From: Philopedon plagiatum
Taxonomy: Eukaryota; Arthropoda; Insecta; Coleoptera; Curculionidae
Reading direction: 5' to 3'
Assembly: GCA_963971165.1 (NCBI GenBank)
Contig: OZ020189.1
Location: forward strand, 121,430,145-121,494,144
DNA length: 64,000 bases
The notes under the pieces were generated by a model. It did no database searches. It had not been told where the DNA came from and worked only from the letters and a program-made list of their open reading frames with translations. Each line of letters starts with the position of its first letter. The stretch's first letter is position 1. Below are positions 34,589 to 45,196 of the stretch, in pieces. The position numbers were made by a program, and so were the translations under genes.

Positions 34589-36278
34589 TCAATGACAATG
34601 GATTTTGCACTGAAATGTCAGCTGGCCAGTGATCTGGTGACTTATGAAGCCATGAAGGACCGTCGAACCACAACTTAGAACTTTTAAGGACTGCCGCCGT
34701 TGTGCCACGGGAACATAAGTCCGCTGGATTTGAATTTGTAGGAACATACCTCCAATCAGACACATCAGTTAGTCGTTGTATGTTGGCCACTCTATTTCCA
34801 ACAAACACTTGCAAATTATGAGGTGATGCCCTGATCCATGCTAACACCACCGTAGAATCTGACCATAAAAACCACTGATGAAACTTTACCGTCAAGGAGG
34901 TTTGTATTTTTTCAACCAACTTCGCGAGCAACTGTGCTGCACACAGTTCCAACCTGGGTATACTTATGGATTTCAACGGGCTTACTCGGGTTTTGGAACT
35001 TAAAAGACGAACTTGAACCGACTGATTTGCGCCAACCGTGCGTACATAAACACATGCTCCGTAAGCACTTTGTGAGGCATCTGAAAACCCGTGAACCTCG
35101 ATTGATACAGCATCTTGGCATGAAACATGTCTTGGTATTTTTATTGTATTTATTTCTGTCAGTTCTGAGCGAAACTGTAGCCACTTACGACCAAGGTCAT
35201 CAGGGACTTCCTGATCCCATGATAACTTAAGGGACCACAATGACTGCAGCAGAATTTTGGCTGTCACAATAACGGGACTGACTAGACCTAAAATGTCAAA
35301 AACCTTTGCTGTTTCTGACAATATGACGCGTTTAGTAATTTTTCTTATAGATGGAGGAAGATCGATTTGGAATGACAATGTGTCATTCGTGCAGCACCAG
35401 ACTGTACCCAGTGTTTTACTTGATTCTGAAGTGCCGAAATAAAAAATATCTGTTGATGGACTTGAAACCTTTATGCCATCAAGAACTTTTTGATCATTCG
35501 ATTTCCACTTTCGTAACGAAAAACAACCCGACTCCAGAACTGAAGACACTTCTTTACACAACTGTACAGCCTCGTCAATTGTTTCGGCGCCTGATAACAG
35601 ATCGTCAACATAGAAATCTCGTCTGACAACTTGAGAAGCCTGAAATTGAGACGCTTCATGCTCTATTGCTATCTGCTTGAGACATCTCGTGGCGAGGAAT
35701 GGCGCACTTGCTGTTCCGTACGTCACGGTATTTAATGAAAAAACTTGAAGTGTATCTTCTGGATTTGATCGCCAAAAAATTAATTGAAGAGGCCTGTACT
35801 GGTCCTCTACTAACACTTGCCGGTACATTTTACAAATGTCAGCAGTAAAAACATACGTATGCTGTCTGAATCTTAGAAGAATAGATTGCAGATCATCTTG
35901 GACCGTGGGTCCAACCATCTGAATAGAGTTATATGACTTTCCTGACGAGCTATTTGCTGAACAATTGAACACAACTCGCAACTTGGTTGTTGAACTGTCT
36001 TCGCGGAGAACCCCATGATGTGGAGAAAAGAATGTTTTTTCATTGTCAGTGGGATCATACAGGGACATATGGGACAGTTCTTCATACTCTTTCATGAAAG
36101 AAACATACATTTGTCTCAGCCTAGGATTGGACAAAAATTTTCTTTCCAAATTAAGAAATTGATTTTTTGCAATTTGGTTCGAGTCACCTAGAACGTCTGA
36201 AGATTCCTTAAGTGGAACTGAAACGATAAACCGGCCACTGGAATCACGCCTATGTGTTTCGACAAAATGTTTCTCCGC
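34515..36278 (-). pseudogene. BEL/Pao reverse transcriptase and RNase H
   Basis: It reads in order: a pre-RT segment (HHGVLREDSSTTKLRVVFNC), the catalytic TADICKMYRQ (first Asp), QLIFWRSN, and FYVDDLLSGA with the YVDD box near 35606. RNase H follows with VHGFSDASQSAYGACVY, LWSDSTVVLAWI and NPADLCSRG. It is in the same frame as the Gag-protease part but separated from it by a TAG at 36279-36281; the listed Met at 36149 is a TTG, so it is not a real start. In an intact element this would be made as one polyprotein. Confidence 0.9.
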
Positions 36279-38263
36279 CTAGGATTCCTCCTGAGACAAC
36301 AATGGTTTGTATGCAACCTCTTCGATTTCCCAGAATTTGCGTAACTGATCTTGAACTTCTGAGTTCCGACTAAAATGACATGAGATTGTGCTATCATTCG
36401 GCAATGGTAACGAACCTGAAATTACCCAGCCCAGCTTCGTTTCTTGAACTACTGGCTGATTTTTACCCAACCGAATGGTATTCTTCCCCATCAGTTCCCA
36501 AAACATATCTACACCTATCAACATATCTATACTCTTGGACTTGTTAAAAGTTGGATCAGCTAAATGAAGGTTACTAGGCATAGAAATTAATGAGGGGTCA
36601 AAATAAGTACCAGGAAGATTTCCTGTTATCTCTGGAATCACTAAGCAACTAAGCTTGGCCTTGAACTTTTCATCGTGAGAACAAAAATTGATGTTACATA
36701 CTGTATTTATTTTTGACTGCGTCTGCCCTATCCCTACAACCGAAAAATCAACCATTTCTGACGGGAGAGCTAACCTGTCGACAACATTTTGTGTTATAAA
36801 ATTTGACATCGACGCATTGTCTAACAACGCTCTGACAAGATGCAACTGTCCATCTGGACCATGAACGTAAACTAAAGAAGTTGCTAAAAGTACTTGACCT
36901 CTTGACGAATAATTGCAACATGTTCTGCCTTGTATCTGGCCTGACTGCTGTTCTGAAACTGAACTTTCAAGTGAAGCTCCGCCACTGCCTTCACTTGTTG
37001 TAAAGACGTGCAACTGGGAATGATGTTTTTCTGAACAATGCTTGCAGTGACCAAACTTGCATTTGGCAACATCATGTCCAGGCTGCAGACAGTTATTGCA
37101 CAATTTTAACTCTACAATTTTTTGTCTTTTTTCGTCAAGAGGTAAAGCCTTGAACGCAAAACATTTATAAATAAAATGGGGCTTTTTGCAGTAGTAGCAA
37201 GCAAATTTTGATTTTTCATCATTGACAGAATTTGTATTAACAATTAATGATTTAGGCCGTTTGTCAACTTTTGTTTTATGCATGTTGATCTTTTCTAGTA
37301 CGTCAGCATGATTTGTCAAAAACAATTTTAATTCATTGAGTGTAGGAAAAACATCTTTAAACTGTTGTTGCTCCCACTCTTTGACAGTTACTGAATCCAA
37401 CTTACTTGTGACTAAATAAATTATTATTGGATCCCAAGAATCGTTATGGACCCCTATTGATTGCAGACACCTTAAATTTTTTGTTAAGGTATCTACCAAA
37501 CTTCTAAATATTGAGGGATTTTCTGAATCTGCTTCGCTTATATTTTTTATAGAAAAAAGTGCTTTAATGTAGTTATGAACCATTAATGATTTATTTTCAA
37601 ACCGTGCACATAAGATATCCCACGCAAGCGAATAATTCTCTGCGCTAAAATCAATGGAACCTATGCACCGAGCCGCGGGTCCCTCCAAAGAAGATCGCAG
37701 ATAATGAAACTTATCAACAGGATCGATGTACTCACAATTATGTACTAGTGAAATGTATAAATCTCTGAACTCCAACCACTTCTCATATGCACCCGAAAAC
37801 TTAGGTAACTCAATGGTTGGTAACTTTGCACCTGGTTTTTACTTGCTTGAGCTGCATTACCAGACCCAACCACGACTTGGGACTGTGCTAACTTTTGTTT
37901 ATGACAGATGAGAAAGTGCTTGGCTTCAGAAATTTTGGAATAATAAAAACTCTCGAACTCGTCTGTTTCTGACGCATCAAAATTTTCTGGGTCTAGACTT
38001 TCTAGCTCCAACAGTAACTCTGAAAAGTCTCTTAACAAATGAGATTCTAAATTATTGACACGCAACTCAACCTCAACTATTTTTGACTCATTAGGTTGTG
38101 TCAGTTTAATTTTGCTCAAAAATGTACAAAAATTGTTAAGTTTTGTCTCTAAGGCTGCCTTTTTCTTACTTAATTTGGTAATTTGTTGCTGTACTGCCTT
38201 GTCTACTACCAAACTTTCATTAAAAACCTCCTGAGAGACCTTTTGTTTTCTTTTTGGCGCCAT
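36279..38263 (-). pseudogene. BEL/Pao Gag and protease
   Basis: Gag starts at ATG 38263 (MAPKRKQKVSQEV) with a coiled-coil N-terminus. Near 37843 a run of A is one base off, and the frame continues in the ORF ending at 36279 with WLEFRDLYISL and the capsid-like region. Zinc knuckle-like motifs lie at about 37203-37020 (CYYCKKPHFIYKC, CNNCLQPGHDVAKC, CKHCSEKHHSQLH). The retropepsin-like protease is marked by RALLDNASMSNFI, with D-N-A where D-S/T-G is usual. A TAG (36279-36281) ends the frame before the reverse transcriptase. Confidence 0.88.
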
Positions 38264-38565
38264 CTTTTTACTCAAACCCAATTTAAAATTACGCACAGAT
38301 AAAAAATATACTTGTTAACTAGGAATAGACAGGACCAAAATTGTAAATTTTCCAAAAAATGTCTTTCTTTGGTGCGCTACCCTTTACTATATCATTACAG
38401 TGCTCATCTCTAGGCGAAAACCAGCTTTATACACTTAGAGCACCTAGTGCAAGCTTGTACTAGCTGAACTACACTTTTTTTCTCTTGCGATGATGCACAA
38501 AACTTGTTGCAGCGGTTTATTTTTTTTTGCAAATGTACGTACTTTTATGTCTGAAGACCTAGTGC

Positions 38566-38828
38566 AGACCTGGACTGCCTGCAAACTAACTAAAACTGTG
38601 ACCTTCTTTGAAGATGACGTCCAAAGAATGCATCAAAAAACCTTTAATTGTGAACAGCTTAAAATTATTCGATGCACTGCACCTTTTGTAGACCTGGACT
38701 GTCTATGAACTAGCTAAAACTGTAACATTCTTTGAAGATGACGTCCACAGAATGCATCAAAAAATCTTTAATTTTGAACAGCTTAAAATTACTCGATGCA
38801 CTGCGCCTTTTGTAGACCTGGACTGTCT
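38566..38828 (-). repeat. 124-bp tandem repeat in the BEL 5' leader
   Basis: AGACCTGGACT recurs at 38566, 38690 and 38814, exactly 124 bp apart each time. The sequence between is highly similar (GAAGATGACGTCC, AATGCATCAAAAAA, GATGCACTGC). So there are two full units and the start of a third, in the untranslated leader between the primer site and Gag. It may affect packaging or transcription; that is inference. Confidence 0.75.
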
Positions 38829-39147
38829 ATAAAACCACCTGGTGCACTTTGTCTATGAAGATGATTTCCAAAACTTGTCGTGAACTTGCCAAAATATTGC
38901 TTATTTACTTATGTTACCTTGAACTTGCAGCTTATTTTCGATTAAATTCACCTGGACACCACCATAAGCTTGAACTGCTCCTTGACGACGCTGTCCACCA
39001 GTTATGTTTCACTGCGCACTGGCAAAAACGACTTGTAGAAGCTGCTGCTGAACTGCCACGCAACTTGCCACACAAAAGTCCTGTCTTGCGAATGAACTTT
39101 CGCGAACGACGACACAATACTTGTCTATTTTACAGGATACGCTGCAT

Positions 39148-39176
39148 GTTATCCGACTCGAAGGCCAAGAATTATA
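39148..39176 (-). other. Probable primer-binding site, tRNA-Tyr-like
   Basis: Just inside the 5' LTR, the minus strand reads TGGCCTTCGAGTCGGA. This resembles the complement of an insect tRNA-Tyr 3' end (TGGTCCTTCGAGCCGGA, from general knowledge) with one base missing and one changed. It lies about 9 bases from the LTR edge. The LTR end itself contains an exact TGGTCCTTCGAG on the same strand (about 39189-39200), so the priming site is duplicated or the LTR edge includes part of it. Confidence 0.5.
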
Positions 39177-39365
39177 TGTTATGTTAAACTCGAAGGACCA
39201 TATCTCGAACAAAAAGACTAAATTGTAACTAACTTGTGTTTTATTAACTTAAAAACTGACCCTATACGAACGGGGGCTTGTTCACGCGGCGTCGACGACG
39301 TACCTCGTCCCGCGGTCGATCGTCAAGCTCCAGGTCTCTTACTTGGTTGTTCGTCACACACACAC

Positions 39366-39480
39366 TAGAGGTCGAGAACTATCGATAGCCCTATCGATGG
39401 TTATCGATAGTTTTGACTATCGAAAAACATCGATGGTTTGTGGATAACTATCGATAGTATTCGATAGTTGGAGACCTGAC
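39366..39480. promoter_or_regulatory. Left TIR and TATCGATA-rich subterminal repeats
   Basis: Within about 105 bp from the left end ATCGAT occurs five times, mostly as CTATCGATAG or TATCGATGG, plus two near-matches (TATCGAA, TTCGATAG). These are likely transposase binding sites. TATCGATA is also the known DNA replication-related element recognised by DREF, a BED-finger protein derived from hAT transposases. Confidence 0.75.
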
Positions 39481-39694
39481 TAGTGACCCGACAAAAAAGG
39501 CCCAACTGCCCAAGCTCCAAGCTTTTGACAGGCAAAACAGCCCACACGGTCAGAGCCGTAAATAATAAAAGAAGAGGAAAAAGGGCGCGAAAAGGCATTA
39601 GTTTTAGTACATAACCCAGCATTTTATTATTTCGTTTTAATTTTGATGCCCGGTGCCGTTCTGTAGTTTGATTTTTCTAAGAAGTAAAGTAAAT

Positions 39695-41997
39695 ATGGAC
39701 AAATATTTACTAAAGGCAGGTCCCAGTGGTATTCGCCAAGAAAGAAATGGTAAGCATTTAAATGTTCAAGTTGTAGACGATTTTAACCTTAGACAACTAA
39801 GATTTTAACTGTAAACAGTAAAAAACATATAATACATGTTGCTTTGTTTCTCGGACTCCAGTGTGGTAATTTTTGACCCAGATTCTTACACTGTAAAAAT
39901 ATACCAAGTGTATTATAATTTATTACTAATATTTTAGAAGACAAACAAAGTGAAGATGAAGTTTTTGTGGATACGGATACAGAATCAGAAATAGAGGGAG
40001 AAAATGTACCTCAGAAAAAATTATCAGGTGTAAAGAGAAAGAAATTATCATTTGTTTGGAATTATTTTAAGAGGTCTAGCGATAAGAAGTTGGCTAAATG
40101 TATTACATGCGGGAAAGAGTACAAAACAAGTGGTAATACTAGTAATTTAGCAGACCACCTGAAAAGAGCTCATCCCATATCACAAAGAACTGAAAGGACC
40201 AATCCCGATATAAAGGACTCAGATAAGCAAAGTTCTTGTGGATCTGAAAGCTTTTCGTCTAGTGCTCGCTCCAGCACAAGATCTGTGAGTCCATTTTTTA
40301 GAAAAGCTATTTACTACGATAGTAACTCATTGCGTAAAAAACAGGTAGATAGAGCACTAGTTGAACTAGTTGCCCTAGATTTCCAACCTTTCAGTATAGT
40401 AAATGATACCGGTTTTAAAAGATTTGTCAATTTGTTAGATCCAAGGTATGAACTTCCAAGTACATATACACTAAATAAGAAATTATTGACTGAATATTAT
40501 TTAGAAATATATACAAAACTGAAAAATGAGTTAGCTGAAGCTCAGTATGTTTCAATTACCTGTGATTCTTGGACATCCGTAGCAACAGAATCCTATCTCA
40601 CTGTGACGTGTCATTATGTCAATGAGTCATTTGATTTAAAATCAGCTGTCATTTCGACAAAACCACTGACTAACGGCATAAATCATACTGCTCAAAATAT
40701 TGCTGATTCCCTGAAAACAATTTTTAAAGAATGGGATATAGAACACAAAATCACTTGTGTGGTAACAGACAATGCATCGAACATGATTAAAGCATGTGAA
40801 ATATTAAACAAGAGGCACCTTCCGTGCTTTGCACATACTCTTAACTTGGCCGTTCAAGAAAACTTTGAAACAGTTAAACATGTTATTAAAAAATGTAAAG
40901 ACATAGTTACATTTTTCAAAAGCAGTACAGTCGCAATGGAAACTTATATGAAAGAACAGAATAATGATCAAAATGAACATAAGGACAGTAAGGGGTACAA
41001 ACTTTTACAAGAAGTTCCCACTAGGTGGAATAGTACCTATTATATGATTGAAAGAATACTTAAAGTAAATGATGCAATTGGTAGAGCTATACTAAAGTTA
41101 AGAAAAGCACCTTCACCTCTTTCAGTCGAAGAAATTGCTGTGTTATCGGATATTGCAAAAGTTCTAAAATGTTTTGAAGAGGCAACGCGGAAAGTATCAG
41201 GTAAATATAATTTGTTTACCTAGTATTTTTTATTGTAACTATATTAAAAATTTTAGGAAGTAATTATGTAACAATTTCAATGATAATTCCAATAACATTT
41301 GGTATTTACAACTTCTTGATGCAATCGTTAAATGAAATAATGACAGAAGAAGGAAAAACGTTCTGTAGTGGTCTAATAGAATCTGTAAAAAAACGGCTGT
41401 TTCATTATGAAAATAGGACCGTTACCAAAATAGCAACCATTTTAGATCCAAGATTTAAAAAAGAAGGGTTTCGAAGTCAGGAAAATGCAGCATCTGCAGC
41501 TATTATTCTAGAACAGGAAATGCATTCCATAATAAACAAAAAAGACCATGAACAGGCAATACACAACACAGATGTAGATAAGGATACCAATGGATCCAAA
41601 GAGAAAACCTCCACGCTTTTTGCATTCTTAGAAAGTCGAATTACACAAAAGTCTAAATCACTTACTGCAGATATTATTATAACAAAACGTCAATATTTGG
41701 AGAGACCAAATACAAATGAAGAAATTAATCCGCTGCTATTTTGTAAAGTAAGTTTTGAAATAGGAAAAAAAAAACATTATATTAATGTTTATTACATTTT
41801 AGATAAGTGGAAATGAGCTAGCCCCTATGGATAATTGCTGCATTAAATTTATGTGTATTCCGGCAACGTCTGTAGAAAGTGAACGGAATTTCAGTGCAAC
41901 TGGCCAAATTATATCTCAACGTAGATCTCGACTAAAACCAGACGTTGTAAACAAATTGACATTTTTACACAAAAATATATTTTTACAAGCTGTTTAA
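39695..41997 (+). CDS. hAT transposase (BED finger, four exons, open throughout)
   Basis: Exons 39695-39749, 39938-41200, 41257-41747 and 41803-41997 all have GT-AG junctions and join in phase, giving 667 residues with no stop. The start ATG gives MDKYLLKAGPSG. A BED zinc finger follows (FVWNYFKRS, CITCGKEY, LADHLKRAHP). The catalytic region contains SITCDSWTSVATESYL, VVTDNASNMIKA and CFAHTLNLAV, then EVPTRWNSTYYMIERIL. The last exon carries the hATC dimerisation domain (CIPATSVESERNFSATG). In the nucleus such enzymes cut and paste their own element by a hairpin mechanism. The gene looks functional. Confidence 0.88.
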
Positions 41998-42078
41998 CTA
42001 AAATACTTAAAAATGTAATTGTGTAGGTACTTAAATATTTATTTTTTGTAATTACTTTTGTTGAGATTTGATAGATAA

Positions 42079-42213
42079 AAGGCCCCTATGGAAACTGTGA
42101 CCAAGTTAACTCAATCATCAGCTGGTACTGAATATATTTACAATGGAAAGGGAAAGATAAATCATCAGCTGATGATTGGGTTAACCAGATGATAGTTTGC
42201 GTAAAGGCCGCCT
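42079..42213. repeat. Small inverted-repeat element in the hAT 3' region
   Basis: AAAGGCCCCTATGG...CAATCATCAGCTG (about 42079-42125) pairs with CAGCTGATGATTGGGTTAAC...GGCCGCCTT (about 42166-42213). The inner 20 bp is almost perfect. Probably a MITE or MITE fragment; no target duplication was settled. Confidence 0.4.
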
Positions 42214-42265
42214 TAAAATTAGAAACAAAAAGTATGTAGGTGTATTTATTTTTCCTTGCTATTAC

Positions 42266-42736
42266 TAGGGTTGCCAGATGCCCCGATTTAGGCGGGATTG
42301 CCACGCTTTTCCACTTGTTGCCCCGCGCCACGCCAAACTTTCCAAATGCCCCGCTTTTTAAATTCAGCAAGTAGTATCACGATTTTCGGGGCAATACTAT
42401 AAGCCAAAGAAGAAAAGTACTCTTAAAGGTGTTTGTGAGCTTTGTGTTTTTTAACAGAGTTTATTTTGTTTTTTGTTATGAGAGTTTATATTGTTTTTTA
42501 ATGTTTCATTTATTTGTATAATACATAATACATGTTTTGATTATTTTTGGTAAATATAAAACGTTACAGACAAAAAAGTTTTTTATTCATGGAGTTTTAG
42601 AGAGACCCCTATCTGTTCCTGGTCTATCAAAAATTTCAAATTTAACACATCACAGATTGTATCCTAAAAAATGTTCGCCCCCCCCCCCCGCCAACAAGGT
42701 GCCACGCTTTTTCATATTGCAAATCTGGCGACCCTA
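42266..42736. mobile_element. hAT-type MITE with perfect 8-bp TSD
   Basis: The left end TAGGGTTGCCAGAT and right end ATCTGGCGACCCTA form TIRs. The flanks GCTATTAC (42258-42265 and 42737-42744) are identical 8-bp repeats. The 471-bp element has no gene and carries a C-run near 42678-42687. It sits between the transposase stop and the right TIR of the larger hAT. Confidence 0.8.
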
Positions 42737-42766
42737 GCTATTACTACTATTTAAGTTTTACATGGT

Positions 42767-42866
42767 ATTTAAAACTATCGAAAACTATCGATTAAATATC
42801 GATAGTCAGTGGATTCACTATCGATAACTATCGAAAGTGCCGACTATCGATAGTTCTCGACCTCTA
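42767..42866. promoter_or_regulatory. Right TIR and TATCGATA-rich subterminal repeats
   Basis: Four ATCGAT motifs and two ATCGAA variants lie in the last 100 bp, mirroring the left end and finishing with the inverted terminal repeat at 42866. Confidence 0.75.
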
Positions 42867-43044
42867 ACACACACTGTCTCTAGGCACCCTTCTTGGAACC
42901 GTCGCGGATCAGAAGGGCCAATAGGAACGCTCTCTTTGACTTCTACCGCGTCTAGCTTTCTATAAATAGAATATGTCTTGGATGCACTGAAGTCGTATTT
43001 AAATTATATAATATTATTTTAAAATTTAGAACAACGACTGAACA

Positions 43045-43095
43045 ACCGCCCTTCAAAATATTTGAACGCACTTAAGGACCGCCCTTTATAGTGGA
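43045..43095. repeat. MITE piece that served as the BEL target
   Basis: ACCGCCCTTCAAAATATTTG and the following bases up to GGACCGCCCT resemble the right end of the MITE at 54477-54695. The BEL element inserted in its ACCGC. The left part of this MITE would lie just left of 32550 (TTTTCTTTTCTGAA...). Confidence 0.5.
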
Positions 43096-43266
43096 AGCAA
43101 TACCTACAACATAAACATTATTTGGGTTTGGTTTATGTCTGTTTATATATGAAGATATTTTCTTTAATAATACTCGTATACTAATGTTTTGTAGAAGATT
43201 TTCGATTGTTTGTTGTTTTTCTAGACGAAACTCTGTGTGAAAATGAAATATATTTTTTTGTTTTAG

Positions 43267-43531
43267 AAATCCAGATGGTGCAGTGAATGTACCATTCAAT
43301 GCTGTTAGATCTTCTATGCTTAGGTGGAGGCAGGCAACAACCCCAAATGTCCCTGCAAATTTAGAAGAACTGGCAGAAATTTTTCAATCAGGTGAATGGT
43401 CTAGATATTCTAATTGCACTGCTGGACTTTTTTGTCAGGTGCTGTAAATGCTGGTGGAGATTGTGCTGTCATTTTTGGGAATGAAGACTTCATTAGGAAC
43501 TTCAGTGAATCGCAGTACACATTTATTGATG
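43267..43531 (+). pseudogene. MULE-type gene, exon C
   Basis: It begins after TTTTGTTTTAG with NPDGAVNVPFNAVRSSMLRW and NLEELAEIFQSGEWSRYSNC. A one-base slip in a T-run near 43430 leads to SGAVNAGGDCAVIFGNEDFI and YTFIDG, and a donor follows at 43532. The segment lies between the FLYWCH finger and the catalytic core in this family, and the YTFIDG end corresponds to the usual Y.DGTF motif with the first catalytic Asp. Confidence 0.6.
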
Positions 43532-44137
43532 GTATTGTGTAAATATTTGCTCTGAGTTGCTTGGATAAATAAATTGCTTATGATGAGAGACCCTAGATAT
43601 TTAAATATGGCCAGCTTTATGACTTTGATTTTAATAGACAGTTTATCTTCCTAATTATTTTATTTCAGCAACGTAACTTTTAAAGTATAATAAACAGGGA
43701 TAAAAACATTAGGTATCTTATTTTAATTTGAACTGATAATTTATTAGTGCTAATAAATACATTTTTTTGTAATTTAGTTCCGAAAAGTAATCTGTTTGAC
43801 ATTGATTTTCATGTGTTTCAGTGCTAAAAGATTTTACTTTAACACTAGTACTAAAATGAGGTTAGTCATACATAAACACATATTGACACATATTCATTCA
43901 TTTTTACCAAGAAAACAACATTATTATAACATTGTGTTTGTGAATTACAAAAAAAACTTGCACACAAAGTGCTGTTCACATCTAGTGCAAAAACAAGTTT
44001 GTTTTGCAACTTACTACTTAAATAACTATTACACAACTCTAAAGTAACTAACATAATAAAGTACACATAAAGTAAACAATTACAGAAATGAAAAAGAGGC
44101 ATTTACAAACAATTATCACCATTTTTGCACTTTTTAG
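43532..44137. other. Intron-like stretch; no exon recognised
   Basis: The expected segment between the first catalytic Asp and exon D is not seen here. Two acceptor-like sites exist (about 43667 and 43821), but what follows does not resemble the family. Confidence 0.4.
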
Positions 44138-44335
44138 GCTTTCCCCATTATCCACATTTTCATGAAGAGGAGAACAAGGGTTTTGTATGAAGCTGCATTT
44201 GCCTACCTGTTGCGGAATTTTCCAAATTTCGTGAACGAAAGAGTGGTGACGGACTACGAAGTTGCACTTGTTGATGCTTTAAGAGCCACTTACCCTCAAG
44301 CTTCTCTACGTGGATGTTTCTTTCATTTTTGCCAG
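44138..44335 (+). pseudogene. MULE-type gene, exon D (catalytic core)
   Basis: After TTTTTAG the exon reads PIIHIFMKRRTRVLYEAAFAY, then VNERVVTDYEVALVDALRA and SLRGCFFHFCQ, ending at a donor (GTATTC). The TDYE stretch carries the second catalytic Asp, and CFFHFCQ is the typical MULE-domain continuation. The exon has no lesion. The Harbinger remnant starts 125 bp downstream, in the following intron. Confidence 0.8.
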
Positions 44336-44563
44336 GTATTCATGTTATGTCTCTGTACAAAAAATTAATTTATAAAAGACTTAAGATTTTATTGTTCTCG
44401 TAATATCCCATTTTTTAAAGTAATAGTACAGCAACAACAGTACAGTAAAGCTAGAGTCAGCCTTATTCTGGTGCACATTGGTTAACTGGTAAAAATTGAT
44501 TTGTTTCGATATTGGTTATTGATAAAATAAGATATTGAAATCTTCCCATATCGCACCCCGGCG

Positions 44564-45080
44564 AGAACAGTGACACAACTCCATTTTGAGGTTATGACAG
44601 TGACAAATGCGGATGATGTGCCCCCGCGTGCACGAAAAACGTCACATCTCTAACTCGCAATTAATCCGCTATAGGGCAGTTGTGTCAGTTTTACTTCTAG
44701 ACTGGACCATATTCATCAGGGCAAGAACAGTGTCGCTTTAGTGTTGCTACAAGAAAGAGTGCCTGTTGTCGGTCAAGAAAAGCGACACATTTCGAGTTGT
44801 GACAGTTTTCGTTAGAAAGGTAAGTGAAATATAGTTTTTAATATCGTCATAAGCAAAAAAGTGTCACTGTTCTTGAATCAATTATCCTTAAACCTTTTTT
44901 CTTGTACTGTTTTATTTCGATTTGTGCCACTTTTCCAGACTGAGAGCGTCAGTATTTTGTGTTGTGTCACTTTTCTTGCATGAATTATCTCTAAACGTAG
45001 TTTATTGTATTGTTCTATTTCGACTTGTGTCACTTTTCCTGACTGAGAGTGACAGCATTTTGTGCTGTGTCATTTTTCCT
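44564..45080. promoter_or_regulatory. Left subterminal repeats TGTCACTTTTCTTG
   Basis: Variants of TGTCACTTTTCYTG or the reverse occur at about 44564, 44773, 44861, 44922, 44964, 45027 and 45067. The TIR itself contains AAGAACAGTGACA in the same register. Such clusters are typical transposase binding sites and here overlap the promoter and 5' UTR. Confidence 0.7.
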
Positions 45081-45196
45081 GATTTAAAAGTATTTCTTAC
45101 ACTGTAGTCACCTAACCTTGTAATTTCAAAAAATAAAACTAGGAAATAGTCTGCTTTCAAGCATGTAGCTTAGAATTTGTTTGTTGTAGGTTCATT

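Larger units (their letters stand above)
39366..42866 (+). mobile_element. Complete hAT transposon with perfect TSD
   Basis: The ends are TAGAGGTCGAGAACTATCG (39366) and its inverted copy finishing at 42866. The flanks ACACACAC (39358-39365 and 42867-42874) are a perfect 8-bp target duplication inside the AC-rich part of the BEL LTR. The 3.5 kb element carries one intact-looking transposase gene on the plus strand and a nested MITE near its right end. Both termini are packed with ATCGAT motifs. It must be younger than the BEL element it interrupts. Confidence 0.92.
32550..43044 (-). mobile_element. BEL/Pao LTR retrotransposon, full length, with a hAT in its 5' LTR
   Basis: The 3' LTR is 32550-32908. 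The 5' LTR is 39177-43044, interrupted by a hAT (39366-42866 plus its 8-bp TSD). Without the insertion both LTRs are 359 bp, start TGTT and end AACA on the plus strand, and I see no difference between them. Perfect 5-bp target duplications ACCGC flank the element (32545-32549 and 43045-43049), the size used by BEL/Pao. Gag, protease, reverse transcriptase, RNase H and integrase are all present on the minus strand, with three interruptions. No envelope gene is seen. It inserted in a MITE in an intron of the MULE-type gene. Confidence 0.92.

Noticed and set aside
36149..36149. Apparent start codon of a separate BEL Pol gene
   Set aside because: The codon is TTG and homology continues upstream to a TAG; it is part of the same polyprotein frame.
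38566..38828. Possible CRISPR array or satellite
   Set aside because: Two and a bit contiguous 124-bp units with no spacers, within a eukaryotic LTR element leader.
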